A stretch of 64,000 bases of DNA, from contig NZ_BSQG01000002.1 in the NCBI RefSeq assembly GCF_030268225.1, positions 496,001 through 560,000 of the forward strand, written 5' to 3'. This DNA is from Nocardiopsis ansamitocini. Its GTDB lineage: Bacteria > Actinomycetota > Actinomycetes > Streptosporangiales > Streptosporangiaceae. Of this stretch, positions 41,706 to 50,545 are shown piece by piece (position 1 is the first letter of the stretch; the number at the start of each line of letters is the position of its first letter). Position numbers and translations under genes: made by a program. The notes under the pieces are model-generated. The model was not told where the DNA came from, did not search any database, and saw only the letters and a program-made list of their open reading frames with translations.

Positions 41706-42587
41706 ATGACCCCCACCCCCGAGCAGCCCCGAATAGCCGGAGCCCCCATCTCGTGGGGGGTCTGCGAGGTCCCCGGCTGGGGGTACCAGCTCGCCCCCGA
41801 CGCCGTCCTCCCGCAGATGCGCGAGGCCGGCCTGAGCGCGACCGAGTTCGGTCCCGACGGCTTCCTCCCCGCAGCTCCCGGGGACAAGGCCGCGGCGCTC
41901 GCCGGACACGGCCTTGCCGCGGTCGGGGGGTTCGTCCCGGTCGTGCTGCACGAGGCCGCCCACGACCCGCTCCCCGACGTGGACCGGGCCATCGACGGCT
42001 TCCTCGCGGCCGGGGCCGATTCCCTCGTCCTGGCGGCGGCGACCGGTACCGACGGCTACGACGCCCGGCCCCGGCTCGACGCCGACCAGTGGACGGTGCT
42101 GCTGGCCAACCTCGACCGGCTGCGCGAACACGCCGCGCAGCGCGCCGTCACAGCCAGCCTGCACCCCCACGTCGGCACCCTCGTGGAGACGGCGGAGGAG
42201 GTCGACCGGGTCCTCCAGGGCAGTGAGATGCCCCTCTGTCTGGACACCGGCCACCTCCTCGTCGGCGGCGCCGACCCCCGGACGTTCACCCGTGCCGCGG
42301 CCGGACGGATCGCGCACACCCACCTCAAGGACGTGGACGGAGTACTCGCCGAGCAGGTGGTCTGCGGTGCCCTCGCCTACAGCGAAGCCGTCGCCACGGG
42401 GCTCTACCGTCCCCTCGGCCACGGTGACGTGGACCTCGCCGGAATTCTCGACGACCTCGTGAAAGCGGGCTACTCCGGGTGGTATGTGCTGGAACAAGAC
42501 GTCATGCTTGCTGCTGCGCCGGAGGGAGAAGGACCGCTCGCCGACGTGCGGGTCGGAGTCGCCTTCATCCGTGACCGGCTCGGTTGA
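41706..42587 (+). CDS. IolE-like sugar isomerase/dehydratase (TIM barrel)
   Basis: 293 residues of the xylose-isomerase-like AP-endonuclease-2 fold, 25 bases after iolG. The N-terminus IAGAPISWGVCEVPGWG is typical of inosose dehydratase IolE. Metal-site residues are plausible in SLHPHVGTL, CLDTGHLLVGG and HTHLKDVDG, and the C-terminal YVLEQD Glu. The reaction is probably dehydration of scyllo-inosose, but isomerase activity on another sugar is possible. Confidence 0.78.
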   Translation: MTPTPEQPRIAGAPISWGVCEVPGWGYQLAPDAVLPQMREAGLSATEFGPDGFLPAAPGDKAAALAGHGLAAVGGFVPVVLHEAAHDPLPDVDRAIDGFLAAGADSLVLAAATGTDGYDARPRLDADQWTVLLANLDRLREHAAQRAVTASLHPHVGTLVETAEEVDRVLQGSEMPLCLDTGHLLVGGADPRTFTRAAAGRIAHTHLKDVDGVLAEQVVCGALAYSEAVATGLYRPLGHGDVDLAGILDDLVKAGYSGWYVLEQDVMLAAAPEGEGPLADVRVGVAFIRDRLG

Positions 42588-42740
42588 GCATTCGCAGTCG
42601 ATGGCCGCCGGTCACTGCTCCGGTGGCGATCACCCCCGAAAGTGAAGAAAATGGGCAGCACCCTCACGGAAAACGCCTGGCGGGGACGGATACGTCCCAA
42701 TGCCGGTCCGCGGGGTCCAAGCAACGGTGGAGGCAAAACA

Positions 42741-43730
42741 ATGAGGTTCGGACAGAGCCAGCGGACCCTGGCGGCACTGGCGGTCGGGGGGCTGCTGCTC
42801 GCCGGCTGCACCACTGGCGAGCCGACCGGCGGGGATGCCGGCGGCCAGTCACCGGAGGCGCTCGGCTCGGGGCCGCTGACCTTCGCGGTCGTGACGCACA
42901 GCAAGCCGGGCGACACCTTCTGGGACGTGGTCAAGAGCGGTGCCGAGCAGGCCGGGACCGATCTGGGCGTCACCGTCAACTACGCGGGGGACCCCGACCC
43001 CGCCCAACAGAGCCAGTTGATCGACAACCAGGTCGCCCAAGGGGTGGACGGCATCATCGTCTCCATGGCCAACCCCGAAGGAGTCCGCTCCGGCGTGGAG
43101 GCCGCCGTGGACGCCGGCATCCCGGTCGTCACCATCAACTCGGGTCTGGAGCAGTCGCAGGAGTACGGGGCCATCACGCACGTGGGCCAAGGGGAGCGGC
43201 TGGCGGGTGAGGCGGCAGGCGAACGGCTCGACGAATCGGGTGCGGCCAAGGCGATCTGCGTCATCCACGAGGCCGGGAACGTCGGGCTGGAGGACCGCTG
43301 CGCAGGTGCCGCAAAGACGTTCGGCGGGGAGATGGAGAACCTCCAGGTCGACGTCTCCAACGCCGCGGACGCGCGCACCACCATCCAGAACAAGCTGATC
43401 TCCGACACCGACGTGGACGCGGTCCTCACCCTGAACCCGGGTATCGCCACCGCTGCGGTCGGCGCGGCGGCCGACGCGGACTCCGACGCGGCGATCGCCA
43501 CCTTCGACGTCTCCGCCGACATCACCAAGGCCCTCACCGACGGCACCGTCCTGTTCGCCATCGACCAGCAGCCCTACGTCCAGGGCTACCTCCCGGTGAC
43601 GCTGCTCGCCCTCAAGGCGCGCAACGGCAACGACGTCGGCGGCGGCCAGCCGGTCTACTCCGGTCCTGCCTTCATCACCAAGGAGAACGCCGAGCAGGTC
43701 CAGGCGTTCGCGGACCAGGGAACCCGGTAA
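42741..43730 (+). CDS. Sugar ABC transporter substrate-binding lipoprotein
   Basis: Periplasmic-binding-protein type 1 (ribose/galactose family), 329 residues, lipid-anchored outside the membrane: signal peptide with lipobox LLAGC (Cys near residue 23). Ligand-fold blocks are FAVVTHSKPGDTFWDVV, NQVAQGVDGIIVSMANPEG and AAVDAGIPVVTINSG. The ATG at 42741 has a GGAGG site. It overlaps the permease by one base. Ligand inferred from the neighbouring IolG/IolE-like enzymes. Confidence 0.88.
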   Translation: MRFGQSQRTLAALAVGGLLLAGCTTGEPTGGDAGGQSPEALGSGPLTFAVVTHSKPGDTFWDVVKSGAEQAGTDLGVTVNYAGDPDPAQQSQLIDNQVAQGVDGIIVSMANPEGVRSGVEAAVDAGIPVVTINSGLEQSQEYGAITHVGQGERLAGEAAGERLDESGAAKAICVIHEAGNVGLEDRCAGAAKTFGGEMENLQVDVSNAADARTTIQNKLISDTDVDAVLTLNPGIATAAVGAAADADSDAAIATFDVSADITKALTDGTVLFAIDQQPYVQGYLPVTLLALKARNGNDVGGGQPVYSGPAFITKENAEQVQAFADQGTR

Positions 43731-44869
43731 TGGCCACCGCGACCATCCCCGTGACCGGGCCGGACCGAATCGATGTGCCCCGCGCACCGCTGCGGGTCCG
43801 CGTCCTTCGGCGCCCCGAGGTCGGCGCGCTCGTCGCGGCGGTCGTGGTCTTCGTCTTCTTCTCCGTCGTCACCGACGCCTTCCTGACCCCGGCCGGCGTC
43901 GCCACCTGGCTGGAGTCGGCGGCGCTGTTCGGGATCATGGCGGTCGCGGTCAGCCTGCTGATGATCGGCGGCGAGTTCGACCTGTCCACCGGCGTCATGG
44001 TTGGCTCCACCGGGCTGATCACCGGGGTGCTGGCGACCGCGTTCGGCGTCGACATCTGGGTCGGAATGGTCATCTCGCTGATGGTCGCCCTTGCAGTGGG
44101 CTTCGGCAACGGGATGATGGTGATGCGCACCGGCCTGCCCAGCTTCATCGTCACCCTGGGCGCCTTCTTCATCCTGCAGGGGCTCAACCTCGCGGTGACG
44201 AAGGCCGTTACCAACCAGGTCGCGGTCCAGGGGTTCTCCGCGGTGCCGGGTTTCTGGGACGCCCGGTGGCTCTTCGGATCCAGCATGTCGATCGGCTCGG
44301 CCACCATCCAGGTGTCGGTGCTGTGGTGGCTGCTGTTCACCGCCACCGCGACCTGGGTGCTGTTGCGCACCCGCGTCGGCAACTGGATCTTCGCCGTCGG
44401 CGGTGACGCCAGGAGCGCGCGCCAGACCGGTGTCCCGGTGCTGGCCACCAAGATCGGACTGTTCATGACCACCGCCCTTGCCGGCTGGCTGGTGGGCATG
44501 TTGTCGCTGTTTCGCACCACCACCGTTCAGGCGTCCACCGGTGTGGGGGTGGAGTTCATCTACATCATCTGCGCGGTCGTGGGCGGCTGCCTGCTCACCG
44601 GTGGGTTCGGGTCGGCGGTCGGCGGGGCGCTGGGCGCGTTGATCTACGGGATGACCTACCAGGGGATCGTTTTCGCGGGGTGGGACAACAACTGGTTGAA
44701 AGCCTTCCTGGGGGCGATGCTGCTGGCGGCGGTCGTGGTGAACATGTACGTCCGCAAGCGGGCGGAGACCGCCGGTGCCGCGGAGACCAAGCAGACGACT
44801 CCTCAGGTAGGGCCGCCGGACCCAGAGGAGGCCGGGCCTGCGGTCGGCCGGGGAGGCGAGGAGGGATGA
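43730..44869 (+). CDS. Sugar ABC transporter permease (RbsC-like)
   Basis: CUT2-family permease, 379 residues with about ten helices. Family blocks: [51 protein letters not shown] (the EAA-like coupling loop) and [18 protein letters not shown]. The C-terminal 45 residues form an acidic/Pro-rich cytoplasmic tail that is longer than usual. It overlaps both neighbours (TAATG with the binding protein, ATGA with the ATPase). Confidence 0.9.
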   Translation: MATATIPVTGPDRIDVPRAPLRVRVLRRPEVGALVAAVVVFVFFSVVTDAFLTPAGVATWLESAALFGIMAVAVSLLMIGGEFDLSTGVMVGSTGLITGVLATAFGVDIWVGMVISLMVALAVGFGNGMMVMRTGLPSFIVTLGAFFILQGLNLAVTKAVTNQVAVQGFSAVPGFWDARWLFGSSMSIGSATIQVSVLWWLLFTATATWVLLRTRVGNWIFAVGGDARSARQTGVPVLATKIGLFMTTALAGWLVGMLSLFRTTTVQASTGVGVEFIYIICAVVGGCLLTGGFGSAVGGALGALIYGMTYQGIVFAGWDNNWLKAFLGAMLLAAVVVNMYVRKRAETAGAAETKQTTPQVGPPDPEEAGPAVGRGGEEG

Positions 44870-45669
44870 CAGCGGTGCGAGACGACACGGCGGGACGGAC
44901 CGCGTTCATCGAGGCGCGCGACTGCGGGAAGTCCTATGGACAGGTGGTCGCGTTGCAGGGCGTCACGACCGAGGTGGTCGCGGGTGAGGTCACCTGTGTG
45001 CTGGGCGACAACGGTGCGGGCAAGTCCACCTTCATCAAGATCCTGTCGGGAGTGCACCAGCACGACCGGGGCGAACTGCTCGTGGACGGCGTTCCGACCA
45101 GATTCACCGGTCCGAGGGAGGCACTGGCCGCCGGCATCGCCACCGTCCACCAGGATCTGGCGATGGTGCCGTTGATGCCGATCTGGCGGAACTTCTTCCT
45201 CGGCTCGGAACTGACCAAGGGGCGCGGTCCCCTGCGCAGGCTGGACGTGTCCGCGATGCGCGCGACCACCCGGGCCGAGCTGCTGCGCATGGGAATCGAC
45301 CTGCGTGACGTCGACCAGCCGGTGGGGACGCTCTCCGGCGGTGAGCGCCAGTCAGTGGCGATCGCCCGCGCGGTCTATCTCGGGGCGCGCGTGCTCATCC
45401 TGGACGAGCCCACCGCCGCGCTGGGGGTCAAGCAGGCCGGGGTGGTGCTGCGCTACGTCGCCAAGGCTCGTGACCGGGGGCTGGGGGTCGTGTTCATCAC
45501 GCACAACCCGCACCACGCCTATCCGGTCGGGGACCGCTTCATGCTCCTCAAGCGGGGCGAGAGCCTCGGGGAGTACGCCAAGGCCGACATCGCCCTCGAC
45601 GAGCTGACCCGGTTGATGGCCGGCGGTTCGGAGCTGGAGGAGCTCAGCCACGAACTCGGCCGACGCTGA
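44866..45669 (+). CDS. Sugar ABC transporter ATP-binding protein (single-domain)
   Basis: 267-residue ATPase energising the transporter. Walker [10 protein letters not shown], signature [15 protein letters not shown], Walker [16 protein letters not shown] and switch His in [11 protein letters not shown]. Only one nucleotide-binding domain is present, unlike the double-domain RbsA/MglA proteins; FrcA-type CUT2 ATPases are similar. The ATG at 44866 overlaps the permease stop by four bases. Last gene of the operon. Confidence 0.9.
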   Translation: MTAVRDDTAGRTAFIEARDCGKSYGQVVALQGVTTEVVAGEVTCVLGDNGAGKSTFIKILSGVHQHDRGELLVDGVPTRFTGPREALAAGIATVHQDLAMVPLMPIWRNFFLGSELTKGRGPLRRLDVSAMRATTRAELLRMGIDLRDVDQPVGTLSGGERQSVAIARAVYLGARVLILDEPTAALGVKQAGVVLRYVAKARDRGLGVVFITHNPHHAYPVGDRFMLLKRGESLGEYAKADIALDELTRLMAGGSELEELSHELGRR

Positions 45670-45683
45670 CGCGCTCCGTCGGT

Positions 45684-45718
45684 GTGTCCGTCCCGGCAGT
45701 CGGTGCGGGGACGGGCAC
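45684..45718 (+). terminator. Terminator after the sugar operon
   Basis: GTGTCCGTCCC (45684-45694) pairs with GGGACGGGCAC (45708-45718), with one T-G pair. No T tract. Confidence 0.55.
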
Positions 45719-45739
45719 GGACGGCCACGCCCAGTATGA

Positions 45740-45754
45740 CCGAATCTCGTTCTA
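45740..45754. promoter_or_regulatory. Third copy of the CCGAAT-N3-GTTC motif
   Basis: CCGAATCTCGTTCTA matches the left 13 positions of the two palindromes at 6971 and 7263 except the N3 spacer, but the right arm ends CTA instead of CGG. It lies 34 bases upstream of the -10-like box of a hydroxyacyl-CoA dehydrogenase gene. Confidence 0.5.
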
Positions 45755-45775
45755 GTTTTCTGTTCGGCGAGTCGG

Positions 45776-45789
45776 TAGAGTGCCGCGCA
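45776..45789 (+). promoter_or_regulatory. Probable leaderless promoter of the hydroxyacyl-CoA dehydrogenase operon
   Basis: TAGAGT (45776-45781) lies seven bases before the ATG at 45789; there is no ribosome site. Confidence 0.45.
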
Positions 45790-46562
45790 TGGACCTGAAT
45801 GGAGTTGCCGCCCTCGTTACCGGCGGCGCGAGCGGACTGGGTGAGGCCACTGTCAGGGAACTCGCCGGCGCCGGGGCGACCGTGGTCATCGCCGACCTCA
45901 ACGCCGACAGCGGGTCGGCGCTCGCCAAGGAGGTCGGTGGTGTCTTCGTGTCCGCCGACGTCTCCGACGAGGAGCAGGTGCAGGCCGCGGTGCAAGCCGC
46001 CGTCGACACCGGCAAACCCCTGCGCGTCGCGGTCTCCTGTGCCGGCATCGGTTGGGCCACCCGGACGGTGGGCCGCGACGGCTCGCCCCACGACCTGGCC
46101 TCCTATCAGAAGGTCATCGAGGTCAACCTGATCGGCACCTTCAACCTCGTGCGCCTGGCCGCCGCGGCCATGGCGCGCACCGAGCCCGTCAACGCCGACG
46201 GCGAGCGCGGCGCGATCGTCAACACCGCTTCGCTGGCGGGCATCGAGGGCCAGATCGGCCAGATCGCCTACTCGTCGTCCAAGGGCGGCATCATCGGTAT
46301 GACCGTCCCCGCCGCGCGCGACCTCGCCGCGATCGGCGTGCGCGTCAACACGGTGGCGCCCGGAATCCTGGACACCCCCATCTACGGCCACGGACCCGAG
46401 GCCGACGCGTTCAAGGAGCGGCTCGCCGCGCCGGTCCCCTTCCCCAAGCGGCTGGGCACCGCGGCGGAGTTCGCCCGGCTCGTCCGTGCCCTGCTGGAGA
46501 TCAGTTACATAAACGCCGAGGTCGTGCGCATCGACGGCGGTCTGCGTATGCAGCCGAAATAG
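45789..46562 (+). CDS. 3-hydroxyacyl-CoA dehydrogenase, SDR (HSD17B10) type
   Basis: NAD-dependent short-chain dehydrogenase, 257 residues. Cofactor loop TGGASGLG near residues 13-20, Asp-selective ADLN (NAD preference), NTASLAG (catalytic Ser region), catalytic YSSSKGG and the VAPGILDTP loop. The length and blocks match type II 3-hydroxyacyl-CoA dehydrogenases such as HSD10. The ATG at 45789 gives the canonical [13 protein letters not shown] start; a GTG three codons earlier is less likely. It is followed nine bases later by an enoyl-CoA hydratase, consistent with beta-oxidation. Confidence 0.85.
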   Translation: MDLNGVAALVTGGASGLGEATVRELAGAGATVVIADLNADSGSALAKEVGGVFVSADVSDEEQVQAAVQAAVDTGKPLRVAVSCAGIGWATRTVGRDGSPHDLASYQKVIEVNLIGTFNLVRLAAAAMARTEPVNADGERGAIVNTASLAGIEGQIGQIAYSSSKGGIIGMTVPAARDLAAIGVRVNTVAPGILDTPIYGHGPEADAFKERLAAPVPFPKRLGTAAEFARLVRALLEISYINAEVVRIDGGLRMQPK

Positions 46563-46571
46563 GAGGCCCAC

Positions 46572-47336
46572 GTGTCCGACGAGGTGCGCTCCACCGTCCA
46601 GGACGGTATCGCCGTCATCACCATCAACCGTCCGCAGGTCAAGAACGCGGTCAACGCCGCGGTGGCCGGCCGGATCGCCGCGGCACTGGACGACCTCGAC
46701 GCCCGGGACGAGCTGGCCGTCGGGATTCTCACCGGAGCGGGCGGTACCTTCTGCGCGGGCATGGACCTCAAGGCGTTCCTGGCGGGGGAACGACCGGTGG
46801 TCGAGGGGCGCGGGTTCGGCGGGTTCGCCCAGCGTCCGCCGCGCAAACCACTGATCGCCGCGGTCGAGGGCTATGCGCTCGCCGGCGGGTTCGAGGCAGT
46901 TCTTGCCTGTGACCTGGTCGTCGCCGCAGAGGACGCGAAGTTCGGCATCCCCGAGGTCAAGCGCGGACTGGTCGCCGCGGCAGGCGGGCTGCTGCGGTTG
47001 CCGCACCGTATCCCGCGCAACGTCGCCATGGAGTTCGCGCTCACCGGGGACTTCGTCGGCGCACCGCGTGCCGCCGAACTCGGCCTGGTCAACCGGGTCA
47101 CTCCCAGTGGTGGGGCACTTGAGGGCGCTTTGGCCCTCGCGGCCCGGATCGCGGCGAACGCGCCCCTGGCCGTCGCAGCCTCCAAACAGGTGGTCACCGA
47201 GTCGGGCGACTGGCACTCCGACACGGCCTGGAGCAAGCAGGAGGAGATCATCACCCCTGTGTTCACCAGCCGCGACGCAAGGGAGGGCGCGGCCGCGTTC
47301 GCCGAGAAGCGCCCACCTCGCTGGAGCGGCGAGTAG
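46572..47336 (+). CDS. Enoyl-CoA hydratase (crotonase family)
   Basis: 254-residue crotonase-fold enzyme that hydrates 2-enoyl-CoA. Oxyanion-hole blocks AGMDLKAFLAG and ALAGGFEAVLACDLVVA (near 103-119) are present. The first catalytic Glu position is FGIPEVKRGLVAAAGGL, where Glu is seen in PEVK; the second, usually a Glu in the same loop, is Ala/Ala-Gly, so it may act as a hydratase of altered type or a related crotonase. GTG start with a GGAGG site; co-transcribed with the SDR. Ends at a strong terminator. Confidence 0.82.
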   Translation: MSDEVRSTVQDGIAVITINRPQVKNAVNAAVAGRIAAALDDLDARDELAVGILTGAGGTFCAGMDLKAFLAGERPVVEGRGFGGFAQRPPRKPLIAAVEGYALAGGFEAVLACDLVVAAEDAKFGIPEVKRGLVAAAGGLLRLPHRIPRNVAMEFALTGDFVGAPRAAELGLVNRVTPSGGALEGALALAARIAANAPLAVAASKQVVTESGDWHSDTAWSKQEEIITPVFTSRDAREGAAAFAEKRPPRWSGE

Positions 47337-47356
47337 GGGCCCGGGCGGCACGGAAA

Positions 47357-47389
47357 GGCCGGTCCGCCACCAGAGGTGGCGGACCGGCC
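47357..47389. terminator. Bidirectional terminator between convergent genes
   Basis: A perfect 14-bp stem (47357-47370 with 47376-47389), loop CAGAG, between the hydratase and LPXTG-protein genes. Confidence 0.85.
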
Positions 47390-47415
47390 CGATCGATGGA
47401 AGCGAGGCCGCGTGC

Positions 47416-48033
47416 TTAGGCCGTGGTGCCCGACCGACGCTTGCGCGTGGCCAGGACGGCAGCGCCTCCGGCGGCCATGACCGCGGCGGCGACCGCCGCG
47501 AGGATGCCCACCTCGTTGCCGGTGACGGGCAGGGTGGTCATCTCCTCTTCTTCCTTGACGTCGGCGCCGCCACCGCCGCCACCGCCACCGCCGCCTTCGG
47601 CTCCGCCGCCGCCGCCACCGCCGACGACCTCTTCGTCGTCGCACGCCGGCCCGGCGCACGTCTCGTTGCCCTCGAACAACGACTCGCTGCCGTCGTCCTC
47701 GTAGACGTCGCCACCGCCCTCGTACTCGGAGCCGCCCTTGTCGTCCTTGTCGTCGTTCTGCGGAACGCTGACCGGCATGGCCGCGGCGACGTGCTTGACG
47801 CCTTCCTTCGGCTCGTCGTAGCCGTAGCCGTGACCGTGCTTCTTGGGCTTCTCCTTCTCCCATGCGGCGGACACCACGGAGTGCGTGTGGCTCTCGACCG
47901 GCCCGAACATTTCACTGCGTGCCTGATCGGGCACGCCGGCCTCGGTCTCGGCCCAGGCCGCTGACGTCGCAGGAAAGAACAGAAGCGCAGCGGAAACTCC
48001 GGCCGTCGCCATGCCCTTTGTCAAGATACGCAA
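47416..48033 (-). CDS. LPXTG-anchored surface protein, glycine- and acid-rich
   Basis: 205 residues: signal peptide (about 1-28, ending AAWA), a Lys/His/Gly patch (KEKPKKHGHGYGYDEPKEG), an acidic zone, two Cys (CAGPAC), a polyglycine tract (about 137-157) and a sortase signal LPVTG near 169-173 followed by a helix and RKRR. This predicts covalent attachment to peptidoglycan. It may adopt a flexible, unfolded exterior. Start is uncertain: TTG at 48033 has a GGGGAG site, while the ATG at 48045 would overlap that site. Function unknown. Confidence 0.75.
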   Translation of the reverse strand: MRILTKGMATAGVSAALLFFPATSAAWAETEAGVPDQARSEMFGPVESHTHSVVSAAWEKEKPKKHGHGYGYDEPKEGVKHVAAAMPVSVPQNDDKDDKGGSEYEGGGDVYEDDGSESLFEGNETCAGPACDDEEVVGGGGGGGAEGGGGGGGGGGADVKEEEEMTTLPVTGNEVGILAAVAAAVMAAGGAAVLATRKRRSGTTA

Positions 48034-48263
48034 AGCTCTCCCCATTCGTGGAATGGCGTCGTTCCGATCGGGCTGAGGGCGCCGACCAGTCAGTTCGCCT
48101 GTACGCCAGAAGTGAAACACGTGTCGGGACATTTCCCACGTGAGTGAATGGCGGAGTGTTGGTAATTGTTTCTTTGGGTGAATCCGGAGGTTCTCTGGGT
48201 AGCTTCCCAAAACTAATTTCCGCCAGAATTCAGCGTGTTCCGGTCCTGGTCCGCCGAATCCGG

Positions 48264-48833
48264 TCAGTCCTCCGGGACGGGGACGCGCAGGGTGCGCAGG
48301 AGGGTCGCGAGCATGTCGTAGTAGCCGACCAGGACGATGAGTTCGACGGCTCCGGCGTCGCCGAAACCGGTGCGGACGGCCGCGTACTCGGGGTCGTCGG
48401 CGTCGCGATCGCGCAGCAGTGAGCGCGCGAAGTCCAGCGCGGCGCGTTCGGGAGCCGACAGGGATTCGGGGGTGCGGTTCCTGCCCAGCGCGGCGATCTC
48501 GGCTTCGGTCAGCCCCGCGGCCAGGCCGGCCCTGCGGTGCGCCGACCACTCGAACGCGCTCTTCCGGATGGTCGCCACGGTGAGGATGACCAGTTCACGG
48601 ACGCGCGGGGACAGGGTTGCGGTCGCGCCTACCGCCGCGCTCAACCGTTGCCAGGCCGCGCCCACCTCTGGGGCCGCCAGCATGGCGTTGAACGGACCGT
48701 GCAGTCTGCCCGCATCGTCGTGCAGGGCGAACGGGGGTTCGGGGCCGTACTTGGCCAGGACCCCGTCGTAGATCGCTCGTTGTTGTTCCGAAAGGCCGTC
48801 GGGTGTGTACCAGGGAAGTCGTCCGTGCCGCAT
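48264..48833 (-). CDS. Carboxymuconolactone decarboxylase-family (AhpD-like) protein
   Basis: 189 residues of the CMD/AhpD helical fold. The central block LSPRVRELVILTVATIRKSAFEWSAHRRAG carries the family His (quoted in parts: LSPRVRELVILTVAT and FEWSAHRRAG). The CxxC redox pair of AhpD is absent, so a decarboxylase or a related lyase is more likely than a peroxidase partner. The ATG at 48833 has an AGGACAGG site. Aromatic catabolism genes are not present nearby, so the substrate is unknown. Confidence 0.8.
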   Translation of the reverse strand: MRHGRLPWYTPDGLSEQQRAIYDGVLAKYGPEPPFALHDDAGRLHGPFNAMLAAPEVGAAWQRLSAAVGATATLSPRVRELVILTVATIRKSAFEWSAHRRAGLAAGLTEAEIAALGRNRTPESLSAPERAALDFARSLLRDRDADDPEYAAVRTGFGDAGAVELIVLVGYYDMLATLLRTLRVPVPED

Positions 48834-48868
48834 GGCCCCTGTCCTACCCGATGCGGGCGGCGGCCGGT

Positions 48869-48912
48869 CGGCGCGCATGGCCCCCGCCCCTATCAGGGGG
48901 CCATGCGCGCCG
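48869..48912. terminator. Terminator between the aminotransferase and the CMD-family gene
   Basis: A perfect 17-bp stem (48869-48885 with 48896-48912) begins right after the aminotransferase stop on the minus strand, so the downstream gene probably has its own promoter. Confidence 0.8.
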
Positions 48913-48914
48913 GG

Positions 48915-50303
48915 TCAGATCCGTTGCCAGGCCTCGGTCAGCACGGAGCGCAGGACGGATTCGATCTCCTCGAAGTGCTCGGGGCCGCAGATCAGCGGCG
49001 GCGAGAGCTGGATGACGGGGTCGCCGCGGTCGTCGGCCCGGCACACCAGTCCGGCGTCGAACAGCGCGGTGGACAGGAAGCCCTTCAGGAGGCGGTGGGA
49101 CTCCTCGTCGTTGAAGGTCTCCTTGGTCGCCTTGTCCTTGACCAGTTCGATGCCGTAGAAGTAACCCTCCCCGCGGACGTCACCGACGATCGGCAGGTCC
49201 AGGAGCTTCTCCAGGGTCGCCCGCATCACCGGGGCGTTGGCCTGGACGTTGGCGAGGATGCCCTCGCTCTCGAACAGATCCAGGTTGGCCAGTGCGGCCG
49301 AGGCCGCCACCGGGTGTCCGGCGAAGGTGATGCCGTGCAGGAAGGAGTTTCCCTTCTTCTGGAACGGCTCCATCAGGTGGTCCCGTGCGATCATCCCGCC
49401 CAGCGGGACGTAGCCGGAGGTCACACCCTTGGCGAAGGTGATGATGTCGGGCAGGTAGCCGAACCGTTGCGCGCCGAAGTACTCACCGAGACGACCGAAG
49501 GCGCAGATGACCTCGTCGGACACCATCAACACGCCGTGGCGGTCGCAGATCTCGCGGACCCGCTGGAGGTAGCCGGGCGGCGGCGGAAAACAGCCGCCGG
49601 AGTTCTGCACCGGCTCGACGTAGACCGCGGCGACGGTGTCCGGCCCGTTCTGCAGGATCGCCTCCTCGATCTGGTCCGCCGCCCAGCGGCCGAACGCCTC
49701 GGGGTCGTCGCCGTGGACCGGTGCCCGGTAGATGTTGGTGTTGGGTACCTGGACGGTGCTGGGGACCAGTGGCTCGAACGGGGTTTTGATGGCCTGGACC
49801 CCGGTGATCGACAGCGCGCCCATGCTCGTGCCGTGGTAGGCGATCTTCCGGCTGATCACCTTGTGCCGGCCGGGCTGGCCGATGGCCTTGAAGTACTGCC
49901 GGGCCAGTTTCCACGCCGATTCCACAGCTTCGGATCCACTGGTGGTGAAGAAGACCCGGTTCAGGTCGCCCGGGGCCAGGCCCGCGAGCCGATCCGCCAG
50001 TTCGATTGCCTTGGGGTGGGCGTAGGTCCAAATGGGGAAGTAGGCGAGTTCCCTTGCCTGGGCGGCGATCGCGTCGGCGATCTCGGTGCGGCCGTGTCCG
50101 ACCTGGGAGACGAACAGCCCGGCCAGTCCGTCCAGGTAGCGCTTGCCGGCCGAGTCGTAGACGTAGGCGCCCTCGCCGCGGGTGATCACCGGGACGTCGG
50201 ACTCCTGGTACGCGCCCATTTCGGTGAAGTGCATCCACAGGTGGTCCTTGGCCGCTCGCTGGAGTTCGTCCGCGGTGTAGCCGTTGCCTGACTGGGTGCT
50301 CAC
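48915..50303 (-). CDS. Class III aminotransferase, probably polyamine:pyruvate (SpuC/YgjG-like)
   Basis: PLP-dependent aminotransferase of 462 residues. Cofactor-site blocks: TTSGSEAVESAWKLAR (phosphate cup), KVISRKIAYHGTSMG, the PLP Asp in MVSDEVICAFGR and the Schiff-base Lys in IITFAKGVTSGYVPLG. The N-terminus (ELQRAAKDHLWMHFTEMG) is typical of omega-aminotransferases. The GTG at 50303 has a GGGAGAG site. It is divergent from an aminoaldehyde dehydrogenase and the Pot transporter, which points to putrescine or related diamines. Confidence 0.85.
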   Translation of the reverse strand: MSTQSGNGYTADELQRAAKDHLWMHFTEMGAYQESDVPVITRGEGAYVYDSAGKRYLDGLAGLFVSQVGHGRTEIADAIAAQARELAYFPIWTYAHPKAIELADRLAGLAPGDLNRVFFTTSGSEAVESAWKLARQYFKAIGQPGRHKVISRKIAYHGTSMGALSITGVQAIKTPFEPLVPSTVQVPNTNIYRAPVHGDDPEAFGRWAADQIEEAILQNGPDTVAAVYVEPVQNSGGCFPPPPGYLQRVREICDRHGVLMVSDEVICAFGRLGEYFGAQRFGYLPDIITFAKGVTSGYVPLGGMIARDHLMEPFQKKGNSFLHGITFAGHPVAASAALANLDLFESEGILANVQANAPVMRATLEKLLDLPIVGDVRGEGYFYGIELVKDKATKETFNDEESHRLLKGFLSTALFDAGLVCRADDRGDPVIQLSPPLICGPEHFEEIESVLRSVLTEAWQRI

Positions 50304-50545
50304 TGTTGCACTCTCCCTGAACTGCTGCTGCCAAAGACTCGGGTGGTGCGGGGGCCGGCCCTCCCTCGCAACAAAGCTGGAGGCATCCCTCCAGTGAAAT
50401 AGTCGCATCTCTCATTTGAGTGTCAAGTATCGGTCGCGAAACCGGATTTTTACAACGGAATCCCTTGTTTTGAATCATGGTATCTGTCAGGGTCGGGGAA
50501 ACGGGCTCTATGCGGTTCGCCACTTTCGACGAGGAGAGTCAGCAC
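50304..50545. promoter_or_regulatory. Divergent promoter region of the polyamine island, with palindrome
   Basis: Contains a perfect inverted repeat CTGGAGG-CATC-CCTCCAG at 50377-50394 and an AT-rich part (50395-50480). A shared regulator acting on both the aminotransferase and the dehydrogenase is plausible. Confidence 0.45.
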
